Source: JAGOEX01 sp964630905 (GTDB lineage: Bacteria; UBP6; UBA1177). Taken from it: 64,000 bases of DNA. Under the pieces are notes generated by a model, which worked only from the letters and a program-made list of their open reading frames with translations, had not been told where the DNA came from and ran no database searches. Location: assembly GCA_964630905.1 (NCBI GenBank), contig CAZVWR010000010.1, forward strand, positions 16,535 to 80,534. Reading direction: 5' to 3'. Shown here one piece after another: positions 21,567 to 30,683 of this stretch; position 1 is the first letter of the stretch, and each line of letters opens with the position of its first letter. Position numbers and translations under genes: made by a program.

Positions 21567-24344
21567 TTAAGAATCTATCTCATCCCTGAATTCACTGGGA
21601 GTTTTGCCGGTCATTTTCTTGAATATTGTATTGAATGATGATTTTGATTTGAAGCCGGAATCGTAGGCGATTGCAAGTATGGTGTGGTGTTTCCTCTGAG
21701 GGTCTTTCATGAGCTCGATGACTTCATTGATTCTGTAGTTATTGACATAGGTATAGAAATTGTTGTCAAATCCGCTGTTGATGACCTGTGAAAGGTGGTG
21801 CGGCTGCATCTCGAGCTGTTCGGCGAGTTTTCTGATGCTGAGTTCATTGTCAAGATAAGGTTTTTCATTTTTCATATATTTTTCAAGAGTCTCTTTGTAA
21901 AAATCCATATCCTCTTCGCTTAGACTGCTTGATGCATATTTGGATTCAAGTTCCTCGCTTATCTGCTTGATTTCCTCTTCAGTCTCAGTTATTCTGTCGC
22001 TCAGCTCCTCATTCTTTATTTTCATTCTCTTGATTTTTCTGTTGACCGGAATGTAGATAATAATTCCGGCCGCGATCAGCATAAGCAGTCTGAAGAGAAT
22101 ATGCTGGTGGAATGCCGGTTTCTGAATTATTGAGAGTTTCTCGGTTCTTTCATTCCAGTTGCCGTCCATATCAGAAACACCTACTTCAAAAACATACTCT
22201 CCGGGATTAAGGTTCATATATTCAGCAGTTCTTGATCTTTCAACATAGATCCAGTCTTTATCAAACCCTGTGAGTCTGTATCTGAACTTTATTTTTTCAG
22301 GGGTTGAAAAGAACGGAGCGGTATATTCCATCCGGATCTTGGAAGCTCCGGGGTCAAGAGTTATATTTGAGCTGTTTCCCGCATTTTTTCCGTCAACAGT
22401 AACAGAGGTTATTACAGGTTGAGGAACAACAGGAATTTCTTTTTTCACTGAAGGATCCATCACAGCTATCCCTTTTATTGTCGGGAACATCAGCCGTCCG
22501 TCGCGAGTTTTGAGAGCAGCTTTCTGAAATCCGCCGTTGCATTCGTTTGAAGGCATTCCGTCTTTCCATGAAAAGACTTTTGATATAATGCCGGATATTT
22601 TCTTATCAGCGAAATCAAGCAGATCTTTTTTACTGACATAAAAAAGACCTTTGTTGGAACTCATCCAGAGATTGTCTGCGTCATCTTCAATCACAGAGTA
22701 GATCGTATCATCGAAAAGACCGTTCTCTTTTCTTACATTGGATATTTTTCCATCAGGAGTTATAATATTTATGCCGTTATCAGTGCCGGCCCATATTATA
22801 TCAGAACTGTCTATATATATTGATGTAACCTTGTTGTCGCTAAGTCCGTTGTCAGTATCTAAAACAGTAAATTCGTTGTCTTTCATTTTAACTATTCCGG
22901 CACCATCGGTTCCAAGAAGCAGTATCCCTTTGCGATCCTTTGTAATTGACCACACAGTTCTGTTTTTTAAGATTCCTTCCCTTGTGAAAGTGTTGAATTT
23001 ACCGTTTTTGTATATCGCGAGAGAATGGTTGTATCCACCGAGATAGATGGTTCCCTCACTGTCTTCAAAGATCGAAACGATAGTATTCATTTCAAGCCCG
23101 TCTTTTTGACCGTAATGGGATATCCTGCCGTCTTTTTCAATAATATCAAGACCTGTTCCATACGAACCGATCCATATTCTGCCGGTGCTGTCTTCGTGAA
23201 TGGCTCCGGGAATGTCACCCGAAAGACCGTTTGACGAATCAATTATTTTAACCGTTCCGTCAGGACTGATTATGTTAAGTCCCTTGCCGTAAGTTCCGGC
23301 ATAAATGTTCCCGTTCGAACTTTCCATAAGGGCAAAAATTACATTGCCGCTAAGTCCGTTGCCTGAAGATATCGAACTGAAAACCCCTTTTCTGAAAAGG
23401 TTTATACCGCCGCCGAAAGTTCCGGCCCACATATTGTTCTCTCTGTCTTTGAAAAGAATCCTGACAATATCGGATGTGAGACCGGCATCCTTGCCGAAAT
23501 TTGATATTCTGTCTTTATCAATAACCGAGATGCCTCCACCGACCGTTCCAATCCATATTTTTCCTGAGCTATCTTCAGAAATTGCAAAGACTCTGTCGGA
23601 TGCAAGCCCGTTTTTTTTGTTGTATACAGTGAACCTTCCATCTCTCATAACAGCAGCTCCGGAGTCACTTGTTCCTATCCAGAGTTGGTTCAGAGAGTCG
23701 AAAAATATGTTTCTTATCTTTTCTTCCGGAAGACCTTCGCTGATGCCGAAACGGGTCACAGTGTCTTTGCTGATGGCATACAGCCCTTCATCTGTTGCAA
23801 CATAAAGTGTGCCGTCGGGAGATACTGCCATGTCATGTATGAAGGAATCGGGCAGAAAACCGTTCTTGGAAAAAGGGGTTATCACGGAGTCCTGCATTAC
23901 AGATATCTTTCCGCCGAATGTGCCCAGATATAGTTTGTCACCCATTTTTACGATGGATGTTACAGTATTGGATGTAAGACCTTCATCTACAGAAAACTGC
24001 TTAAAATTCTCCCCGCATTTTTTAACTATACCGCCATTTCGCAGACCGATGTAAAGACATTCATCATCAGATTCCTGTATTGCAAGAATGACATTGCTTT
24101 TAAACGCAGGCAGAGCATATTTGTCATAAATTTTAAAAGATGAACCGTCAAATTGGACAAGACCTTCAGCAGTTCCTATCCAGATGAATCCTTTTGAATC
24201 CTGAAAAATGCTGTAGATCGAGTTTTGAGGAAGTCCCTCGTCAGAGCTCCAGCTTCTGTGTATGAAATTCCTGAAGGTACCGTTGATATCGGCACTGACA
24301 GTTGAAAACAGCAATAAATATATGATCAGTAAAATCGTTCTCAT
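21567..24344 (-). CDS. Trans-membrane regulator: ligand propeller, Y_Y_Y domain and cytoplasmic AraC-type HTH
   Basis: 925 residues from the ATG at 24344, which gives a clean signal peptide; a GTG at 24359 is a weaker alternative. The periplasmic part is a long array of two-component-regulator propeller repeats (ExxxGxIWIGTxGxG, about 25-640) followed by a Y_Y_Y domain (about 690-755). One transmembrane helix, a coiled coil and a C-terminal AraC-type double helix-turn-helix follow. There is no histidine kinase or receiver domain, unlike hybrid two-component systems of similar design. It would sense a ligand outside and bind DNA from the membrane. A receiver-only gene is transcribed divergently. 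Confidence 0.87.
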   Translation of the reverse strand: MRTILLIIYLLLFSTVSADINGTFRNFIHRSWSSDEGLPQNSIYSIFQDSKGFIWIGTAEGLVQFDGSSFKIYDKYALPAFKSNVILAIQESDDECLYIGLRNGGIVKKCGENFKQFSVDEGLTSNTVTSIVKMGDKLYLGTFGGKISVMQDSVITPFSKNGFLPDSFIHDMAVSPDGTLYVATDEGLYAISKDTVTRFGISEGLPEEKIRNIFFDSLNQLWIGTSDSGAAVMRDGRFTVYNKKNGLASDRVFAISEDSSGKIWIGTVGGGISVIDKDRISNFGKDAGLTSDIVRILFKDRENNMWAGTFGGGINLFRKGVFSSISSGNGLSGNVIFALMESSNGNIYAGTYGKGLNIISPDGTVKIIDSSNGLSGDIPGAIHEDSTGRIWIGSYGTGLDIIEKDGRISHYGQKDGLEMNTIVSIFEDSEGTIYLGGYNHSLAIYKNGKFNTFTREGILKNRTVWSITKDRKGILLLGTDGAGIVKMKDNEFTVLDTDNGLSDNKVTSIYIDSSDIIWAGTDNGINIITPDGKISNVRKENGLFDDTIYSVIEDDADNLWMSSNKGLFYVSKKDLLDFADKKISGIISKVFSWKDGMPSNECNGGFQKAALKTRDGRLMFPTIKGIAVMDPSVKKEIPVVPQPVITSVTVDGKNAGNSSNITLDPGASKIRMEYTAPFFSTPEKIKFRYRLTGFDKDWIYVERSRTAEYMNLNPGEYVFEVGVSDMDGNWNERTEKLSIIQKPAFHQHILFRLLMLIAAGIIIYIPVNRKIKRMKIKNEELSDRITETEEEIKQISEELESKYASSSLSEEDMDFYKETLEKYMKNEKPYLDNELSIRKLAEQLEMQPHHLSQVINSGFDNNFYTYVNNYRINEVIELMKDPQRKHHTILAIAYDSGFKSKSSFNTIFKKMTGKTPSEFRDEIDS

Positions 24345-24418
24345 TTTATCACAACACACACAATTAATCCAATGGATGTTACCTTATTAATTTTTTAAAA
24401 TCAAGCACGGCAATTATC

Positions 24419-24447
24419 TTGCATGGATTTTTAATGAATGGTATAAT
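24419..24447 (+). promoter_or_regulatory. Promoter of the receiver gene with extended -10
   Basis: TTGCAT at 24419-24424, a 17-base spacer and a perfect TATAAT at 24442-24447, preceded by TGG, which makes an extended -10. The ATG of the receiver gene is 27 bases downstream. Confidence 0.72.
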
Positions 24448-24473
24448 AAAAAGCATTTCATGGAGATTCCCTC

Positions 24474-24857
24474 ATGACTCGAAAAATAAATATCCTCGTA
24501 GTGGAAGATGACAGGATAAACCAGATGGTCCTTTGCAAGATGCTTCAATTGAAGGGAATTACAACGGCATGTGTACCTGACGGGTTTGAAGCTCTGAGAT
24601 ATTTCAGTGAACATGATGACATTGATATCGTGTTGATGGATATTCAGCTTCCGGGAATGGACGGCATTGAAACTACCTCCAAAATAAGGAAAATAGATGA
24701 ATCGAGGGGGAAAAAAACCCCTGTAGTGGCACTTACGGCATATTTTAATGCAGGAGAGGGAGATCTCCTTTCAATGGGATTTGATGACTGTGCCGTAAAA
24801 CCTGTTGACTACGAACTTCTTTTGGAGCTGATAAGGAAATATATTCCGGCAAGCTGA
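24474..24857 (+). CDS. Stand-alone response regulator receiver (CheY-like)
   Basis: 127 residues and a receiver domain only. The acidic pair Glu11-Asp12 in VVEDD, the phospho-acceptor Asp56 in LMDIQLPGMDG, Thr88 and Lys109 (VKPVD) are all present, so phosphorylation is expected. There is no output domain. GGAGA lies upstream of the ATG. The pattern resembles the C-terminal receivers of hybrid kinases. No histidine kinase is encoded in the window, so its partner is elsewhere. It is divergent from the propeller/AraC regulator, but a functional link is only inferred. Confidence 0.93.
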   Translation: MTRKINILVVEDDRINQMVLCKMLQLKGITTACVPDGFEALRYFSEHDDIDIVLMDIQLPGMDGIETTSKIRKIDESRGKKTPVVALTAYFNAGEGDLLSMGFDDCAVKPVDYELLLELIRKYIPAS

Positions 24858-24886
24858 AATTAACATAAATTATTTAAAAAATTTTA

Positions 24887-24914
24887 TTGAATAGATATAA
24901 GTTTATAGTATATT
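24887..24914 (+). promoter_or_regulatory. Possible promoter of the ankyrin-helicase operon
   Basis: TTGAAT at 24887-24892, a 16-base spacer and TATATT at 24909-24914, in a very AT-rich stretch. The first ATG of the operon is at 24946 after GGAGG. Confidence 0.5.
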
Positions 24915-24945
24915 TAGGGCAGAGTGTCGTGATCGGAGGAAAAGT

Positions 24946-27831
24946 ATGAGGTTCTCTAAACGGATCAAGGGTTTGATTTTTCTATTAGTTGCTTGCGCTT
25001 CCCTGAGTCTTTTTGCTGAAACACTTGTGGTAATGGATATTGCTGACAGGACAGGCAAGATACACCCAGATGTTGTAAAAGGTTCCAAGGAATATGTTAT
25101 TAAACTGTTAAACAGTGTCGGAAAATATACCGTTATCGAAGATTCTTCTGTTACTGATGCAAGAAAGAGGTCAAAGGAATGGGTATCCTGCAGTCAGATG
25201 GACTGTCAGATAGAAATAGGTAAAGCGTTCAAGGCTGATGTTGTTGTTGTTCCGACCGTTGAATATTTTGCAGGTATATTCACCCTGACCGTCAATTACA
25301 TTTATGTTGACGGAAAAAGAAAGGTCGAAGCAGGAGCAACAGATTTTAACGGTACTGCAGCCGGTATGAAAAATGCACTCGATACAGTCGTTTCCATGAT
25401 TCACGGTAAAAAAATAGAACAGCCTGTATTTGTTGAGAAAAATGAAGATCTTGAAAAGTATAAAGCTGAAAATTTCAAGGAGGCTCCTAAAAAGGAATAT
25501 GTTGTTCCTGTTGAGCCCATGCTTGTACCGATACCTCCTAAAATACTGCCCGGCGGAGTTGAATTCACATCCAGTCTGAGCGGTGTCAGGGCCACCGTTG
25601 ATATCGGTTCACCGAATTCATCATCATGTCTTGTTCCATGTAAAATAAAAGACCTCAATCCCGGCATGCATACAGTTCGTTTCGAATTGAAAGGTTATAC
25701 GACAAAGGACGAATCCTTTGAGATTAAGCAGAACGAAACAGCAAAAAGGGGTGTTTCTCTAACACCTGTCATAAAAAGTCTTGAAGAGATTAACAACGAG
25801 CTTATTCAGGCGGCAAAGGAAGGGAAGCAGAAGCTCGTTAAAGAACTTCTCGAAAAAGGTGCCAGTGTGAATTACCATGATGCGGCAGGGCTCAGTCCGC
25901 TTCTTATTGCCGCATTAAGCGGTAACAGGGAGCTTGCCGGTTATCTTTTCGGAAGAGGGGCAAAATTTTCTTCTGTTGAAGCCGGAACTTTGATGTATGT
26001 TGCTGTTGAAAAGAATGATGCGTGGATAGCTTCTCTTGTCGGAAGGAACAAGTCAGATCTCAATATTACATTTGACAAAGGCAGGACGATCTTATGGTAT
26101 GCAGCACAGAAAGAAGCATGGGATGTTTTTGACGAATTTGTAAAGAGCGGTATAAACCTCGGCATAAAGGATTCAACGGGAAGCACAATAATATCATGGG
26201 CTATGGAAAGCGGAGCTTCAAATGTCATAGACAGATTCAACAAGCTCGGCATCAAAACTGTTCCGCCTGATGTTGACAGACTGGTTAAACAGGCTGTAAC
26301 TAACGAAGATATTGACAGATTGAGCTCGCTTGTTCTTATGAAGCCCAATCTGAATGCTGTGTATGAGGATGGACTTACTCTTCTGTGGTATGCTTCGATA
26401 AAGAAAAGAACTGATATAGTGGCAACACTTTTAAAAGGCGGCGCAAATGCAAATGTTGCAGACAAGACAGGCAGGTCACTGCTTATGTACTGCATTGAGA
26501 CACGCCGTTTTGAAATAGCAAAACTTCTCAAGACTTACGGTGCTGTGCTTAAGAACGAAGATGGTGTGAAGCTTTTACAGAAAGGTCTCGTAATAGGTGA
26601 CAGCCAGCTCATTCAACTCCTGGTTCAGCTTAATGTCAATGTGAACATTAAATTCCCTGATGGCCTGAGTGCTTTATGGATCGCTGCTTTCACGAACAAC
26701 CGTGAGATAATAGAGGTTCTTGCCGATGCAGGAGCCAACCTCAACATAAAGGACAAGAACGGCAAAACTGTTCTCATGTGGTCTGTTGAGAACGACAGGA
26801 AGGAAGTCGCCAACATCCTCATAACAAGAGGTGCCAACATCAACCTTATGGATGATACCAAGAAAACGGCTCTTATGTCGGCTGTAATTGCCGATAAACC
26901 GAGAATGGTCCATATGCTTGTGAAGAACGGAGCGAAGATAGACCTTAAAGATGCTGAGGGAAACTCCCCGATGCTTGTCGCTTCGGCAAGAGGAAATGCA
27001 GGACTGGTAAAGCTGTTCCTTGAGAATGGTGCTTTCGTGAACGGAGTTGACGGAAATGGAAATACCCCTCTTGCGATATCGCTTCACAAGAATTTTGATG
27101 ATATAACAATGCTTCTTCTTGATAAAGGAGCTGATATCAATAAACAGAACAATGCCGGTGAATCTCCATTGATGATCGTAGCAAGAAAAGGGCAGATGCG
27201 TTTTGTGAAGATCTTTGTTGAAAGAGGTGCCGTTATTGATTCGGCCGATCAGAATGGTGATACTGCACTTATTCATGCAAAGAGAGAGAACAGGAGAGAA
27301 GTGGTGTTCTACCTTCTGAGCAAGGATGCGGTCATTGAAAAAAGAAGCGAACAGGATGAATTGATGGCTTTCGGTACACTTAACAGCTATCATGATATAG
27401 TTTCAAATCTTATATCAAGGACCATTTCGGTCAACCGCCGTTTCACAGACGGTCTTTTTCCCCTTTATTATGCAGTACGGAATGGTGACAGCCAGATGAT
27501 AGATATTCTTCTTGCGGCTGATGCGGACCTCGAGCAGAGAGATAAGGATGGAGAGACAGTCCTGCTTTATGCCTCGGCAAAAAGAGAAGAGCATGTCGTT
27601 GTCAATCTTATTAACAAAGGTGCGAACATCGCAGTTACGGACAAACAGAAAAGCACTCCGCTTATGATAGTTGCCGGCAGGGGGTTTGCACAGGCGGTAA
27701 AAGCACTTATTGACAAAAAGGCGGATGTGAATGCCAAGGATGATAAAGGCCGTACTGCACTTGTCAGGGCTAAGTTCACAGGTAATTACAACATTGTGGA
27801 CATGCTTAAAAGAGCCGGTGCATACGAATGA
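24946..27831 (+). CDS. Secreted ankyrin-repeat protein with N-terminal TolB/FlgO-like and PEGA domains
   Basis: 961 residues. A signal peptide (1-23) precedes a TolB/FlgO-like domain (about 24-150; LVVMDIADRTG, IEIGKAFKADVVVV), a Pro-rich linker (about 180-205), a PEGA domain (about 206-275) and then roughly twenty ankyrin repeats to the C-terminus, with DxxGxTxLxxAxxxG and VKxLLxxGAxxN signatures. There is no membrane anchor beyond the signal peptide, so a periplasmic scaffold is likely. The partner is unknown. Its last four bases overlap the DEAD-box helicase start (ATGA), a surprising coupling between an exported and a cytoplasmic protein. Confidence 0.88.
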   Translation: MRFSKRIKGLIFLLVACASLSLFAETLVVMDIADRTGKIHPDVVKGSKEYVIKLLNSVGKYTVIEDSSVTDARKRSKEWVSCSQMDCQIEIGKAFKADVVVVPTVEYFAGIFTLTVNYIYVDGKRKVEAGATDFNGTAAGMKNALDTVVSMIHGKKIEQPVFVEKNEDLEKYKAENFKEAPKKEYVVPVEPMLVPIPPKILPGGVEFTSSLSGVRATVDIGSPNSSSCLVPCKIKDLNPGMHTVRFELKGYTTKDESFEIKQNETAKRGVSLTPVIKSLEEINNELIQAAKEGKQKLVKELLEKGASVNYHDAAGLSPLLIAALSGNRELAGYLFGRGAKFSSVEAGTLMYVAVEKNDAWIASLVGRNKSDLNITFDKGRTILWYAAQKEAWDVFDEFVKSGINLGIKDSTGSTIISWAMESGASNVIDRFNKLGIKTVPPDVDRLVKQAVTNEDIDRLSSLVLMKPNLNAVYEDGLTLLWYASIKKRTDIVATLLKGGANANVADKTGRSLLMYCIETRRFEIAKLLKTYGAVLKNEDGVKLLQKGLVIGDSQLIQLLVQLNVNVNIKFPDGLSALWIAAFTNNREIIEVLADAGANLNIKDKNGKTVLMWSVENDRKEVANILITRGANINLMDDTKKTALMSAVIADKPRMVHMLVKNGAKIDLKDAEGNSPMLVASARGNAGLVKLFLENGAFVNGVDGNGNTPLAISLHKNFDDITMLLLDKGADINKQNNAGESPLMIVARKGQMRFVKIFVERGAVIDSADQNGDTALIHAKRENRREVVFYLLSKDAVIEKRSEQDELMAFGTLNSYHDIVSNLISRTISVNRRFTDGLFPLYYAVRNGDSQMIDILLAADADLEQRDKDGETVLLYASAKREEHVVVNLINKGANIAVTDKQKSTPLMIVAGRGFAQAVKALIDKKADVNAKDDKGRTALVRAKFTGNYNIVDMLKRAGAYE

Positions 27832-28985
27832 CGGCGGCATCATTCAAAGAGACCGGGATAAACACAGATCTTGTAAAAGCCCTGGAGACCCAGTCCATTA
27901 CAGAACCTACTGATATACAGATCAAGGCAATTCCTGAACTCCTCAAAGGTATTGATGTGATAGGATGTTCCGAAACAGGTACAGGCAAGACCCTTGCATA
28001 TCTCCTTCCGCTTTTGATGAGAATAGATCAGCAGAAAATATCCAATCAGGCAATAATACTTGCCCCCACACATGAACTTGCGATACAGATATTCAGAGAG
28101 ATCGAAAAGCTTGTAACGGCAGGTGGATTGAAGATCACTTCGGCTCAGTGCATCGGCGGAGCGAACATAAACAGGCAGATGGATAAACTTAAAAAAAAAC
28201 CTCATATAATCGTAGGTTCTGCCGGAAGGATACTTGAACTTATAACAGCAAAAAAGATAAATCCTGATATCGGGACGCTCATAATTGATGAAGCTGACAG
28301 AATGCTTGACGACGATAATTTCGATCTTCTTTTAAGACTTGTCAGAACACTTGTAAAAACAGCAAGACAGACCATTCTTTTCTCGGCATCTATCGGAAGC
28401 GAAACGATTAAAAGGGCCAAAGCTGTCACAAAAGACTCAGTGTTCATAAAAACTACTCAGAAAATTGAAATAAATCAGAATCTTGAACATATTTATATTG
28501 AATGTGATCAAAGGGACAAGATCCTGTTCATCAGAAAATTCTATGCCGCTTTTAACGATAGAAAGGCACTCGTTTTCGTCAATAACGATGCGGTTGTTGC
28601 TGACCTGTCTGAAAAACTGTCTTATCACAATCTTTCGGTTTCGGCAATTCATGGAAGATTTAAAAAATTTGAGAGAAAGACTGCTCTTGAAAATTTCAGA
28701 AAAGGGTCAACCAGGTTTTTGATAAGTTCTGATATATCAGCAAGGGGTCTTGATGTGAAAGACATTGATTTTATTATAAATTTTGATATGCCTGAAGAAT
28801 CTCTCGACTATCTTCACAGAGCAGGGAGAAGTGCACGGGCAGGAAAAAAAGGGACATCTGTATCTTTTGTTACACCATTTGAGCTTAAACTGCTTGAGAA
28901 ACATTCAAAACATTTTAAATTTGAGATCAGGAATGCTTTCTTCCGTGACGGGAAACTTTCAGTTAAGACAAAACAAGATGCATGA
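27828..28985 (+). CDS. DEAD-box RNA helicase
   Basis: 385 residues: a Q-motif region, Walker A ETGTGKT (49-55), PTHELA, DEAD at 154-157, SAS in place of SAT, ARGLDVKDID and HRAGRSARAGKKG. The core is complete and there is almost no C-terminal extension, so it is a minimal helicase of the RhlB/CshA type. It would unwind RNA duplexes during ribosome assembly or decay. It overlaps both neighbours by four bases (ATGA), so expression is coupled to the ankyrin and DUF1576 genes. Confidence 0.94.
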   Translation: MTAASFKETGINTDLVKALETQSITEPTDIQIKAIPELLKGIDVIGCSETGTGKTLAYLLPLLMRIDQQKISNQAIILAPTHELAIQIFREIEKLVTAGGLKITSAQCIGGANINRQMDKLKKKPHIIVGSAGRILELITAKKINPDIGTLIIDEADRMLDDDNFDLLLRLVRTLVKTARQTILFSASIGSETIKRAKAVTKDSVFIKTTQKIEINQNLEHIYIECDQRDKILFIRKFYAAFNDRKALVFVNNDAVVADLSEKLSYHNLSVSAIHGRFKKFERKTALENFRKGSTRFLISSDISARGLDVKDIDFIINFDMPEESLDYLHRAGRSARAGKKGTSVSFVTPFELKLLEKHSKHFKFEIRNAFFRDGKLSVKTKQDA

Positions 28986-30265
28986 AAGAGCGTTATAAGT
29001 ATATTTTTCTTCTCACTTTTCCTGTGACACTCCTTTTGTCAGGACTGATAATCGCCCCTTTTTCTGAAATAGCCGACGGACTGATGAATATAATAACTGC
29101 ATCAAGTGTTCTTCTTACTGATCACCTTGCTGTCGGAGGGCTGGGGGCTTCACTTGTAAATGCGGGTCTTTGCAGTCTTGCCGCTGTAGTGATGATAATT
29201 GTCCTGAAACTTGATGTGAACGGTCCTTTCATAGCGACAGTTTTTACTATCTGCGGCTTCGCTTTTTTCGGTAAGAACATTTTTAACATCTGGCCGGTAT
29301 TCATAGGTGTCTGGCTTCATGCTGCATATTTGAAGACAAAATTCAGGAACTATCTCATTGTTGCACTTTTCGGTACAACGCTTGCACCGATGGTAAGCTT
29401 TCTTGCCTTCGGATCAGGCTTAAACCCTTCAATATCAATTCCTGTCGGGATCTTTTTCGGGATACTTACCGGCTTTGTTCTTCCTCCTCTTGCTTCCCAC
29501 ACGCTCCGGTTTCACGATGGTTACAATCTATGCAACACCAGTTTCACAGGAGGACTGATAGGATCATTTTTTGTTGCAATACTCAGAGGTTTTGAATTGG
29601 AAGTAAAGCCTGTCGAGATAATATCTTCAGAATATTCAGGTTTTTTCATTGTTTTTTTAAATGTTTTTTTTGTGCTTCTCATAGTCACAGGTTTTATCAT
29701 TTCAAAACTGCTCCCGGAAAAATATATTGATGAAGAAGGCGAGACCATTGTTAATCTCTCAGCATTTCAAGCATTGATAAACATATACAAATCATCAGGT
29801 AGGCTTGTGAGTGATTTCGTAAGGATAGGTAGCTTCGAAGCAGTCATGATAAATATGGGAATAATGGGTATTGCATCGTCCGTCTTTGTCGTTTTGCTCG
29901 GCGGAACATTCAACGGTCCGGTTATAGGCGGAATACTTACGGTCGTAGGATTTTCCGCATACGGTAAACATTTGAAAAACTGTATTCCTATATTTTTCGG
30001 AGTTTTTCTTGCATCTTTGATACAGGTATGGGAGACAAACGCAACGAGAGTTATAATGGCCGGTCTTTTCGGTGCTACACTTGCTCCTATTGCCGGTCAG
30101 TACGGTGTTCTTGCCGGTATTGCAGCAGGTTTTTTCCACCTTTCGATAGTTATGAATGTGATTGTTCTTCACGGAGGGGTCAACCTTTACAACAACTGCT
30201 TTTCAGGGGGATTTGTTGCGGCTTTTCTTGTTCCCCTCATTGATGCTTTGAAAAAAAGGAGATAA
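28982..30265 (+). CDS. DUF1576-family membrane protein with internal duplication
   Basis: 427 residues and about ten to twelve hydrophobic helices. Two halves repeat the same blocks: GFAFFGKNIFNIWPVF and GFSAYGKHLKNCIPIF; ALFGTTLAPM and GLFGATLAPI; HDGYNLCNTSFTGG and HGGVNLYNNCFSGG. This suggests a transporter-like fold made by gene duplication. The family has no established function that I know of. The ATG overlaps the helicase stop, and the small gene after it starts three bases past its stop. Confidence 0.85.
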   Translation: MKERYKYIFLLTFPVTLLLSGLIIAPFSEIADGLMNIITASSVLLTDHLAVGGLGASLVNAGLCSLAAVVMIIVLKLDVNGPFIATVFTICGFAFFGKNIFNIWPVFIGVWLHAAYLKTKFRNYLIVALFGTTLAPMVSFLAFGSGLNPSISIPVGIFFGILTGFVLPPLASHTLRFHDGYNLCNTSFTGGLIGSFFVAILRGFELEVKPVEIISSEYSGFFIVFLNVFFVLLIVTGFIISKLLPEKYIDEEGETIVNLSAFQALINIYKSSGRLVSDFVRIGSFEAVMINMGIMGIASSVFVVLLGGTFNGPVIGGILTVVGFSAYGKHLKNCIPIFFGVFLASLIQVWETNATRVIMAGLFGATLAPIAGQYGVLAGIAAGFFHLSIVMNVIVLHGGVNLYNNCFSGGFVAAFLVPLIDALKKRR

Positions 30266-30267
30266 GA

Positions 30268-30615
30268 ATGCGTTATGAAGTGAAAAAGATCACAAAAATG
30301 ATCGATGAAGTGCTCACTTTTTTCATTTACAACTACAACTCCTGTGCAAAAGTCGATCTTATCTGTCAGGAAGACGGATACCGGATCGGATTTGATTTTC
30401 CGGGTTTGCAGATCTCAGATGAAGAGATTATCAGGATAAAAAAACTTCTTAAAGCAAAAAGAGATCCGTCACTTGCCAACTATTACTGGCAGCTTACCGG
30501 TGAAATGGAAGATGATGCTGAACTTCCCCTTATCGCGATGATGGCTGACAAGATTGATGTCAAAAAGGACGAGACAGGGGTAAAACTCATTGTTTTCAGA
30601 AAAAAGATCGATTGA
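30268..30615 (+). CDS. Small protein of unknown function
   Basis: 115 residues, soluble, mixed helix and strand, ending in a beta-rich tail (GVKLIVFRKKID). I do not recognise a family. The start lies two bases after the DUF1576 stop and has GGAG upstream, so it is surely the last gene of this operon. The pairing suggests a cytoplasmic partner or regulator of the membrane protein; that is inference from position only. Confidence 0.8.
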   Translation: MRYEVKKITKMIDEVLTFFIYNYNSCAKVDLICQEDGYRIGFDFPGLQISDEEIIRIKKLLKAKRDPSLANYYWQLTGEMEDDAELPLIAMMADKIDVKKDETGVKLIVFRKKID

Positions 30616-30619
30616 ACGC

Positions 30620-30648
30620 TTGACTTTTCATTAAAAACATAGTAAACA
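30620..30648 (+). promoter_or_regulatory. Possible promoter of cysK-rrf2-hydE
   Basis: TTGACT at 30620-30625, a 17-base spacer and a weak TAAACA at 30643-30648, followed by the cysK ATG at 30684. The downstream Rrf2-type regulator might act here, but I see no clear inverted repeat. Confidence 0.35.
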
Positions 30649-30683
30649 AGTATGAAAACTATGGATTGCTCATGGGGAGAACG

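Noticed and set aside
26674..27393. Minus-strand frame of 239 codons inside the ankyrin gene
   Set aside because: The opposite strand encodes well-formed ankyrin repeats through the whole stretch; the antisense frame has no recognisable domain.
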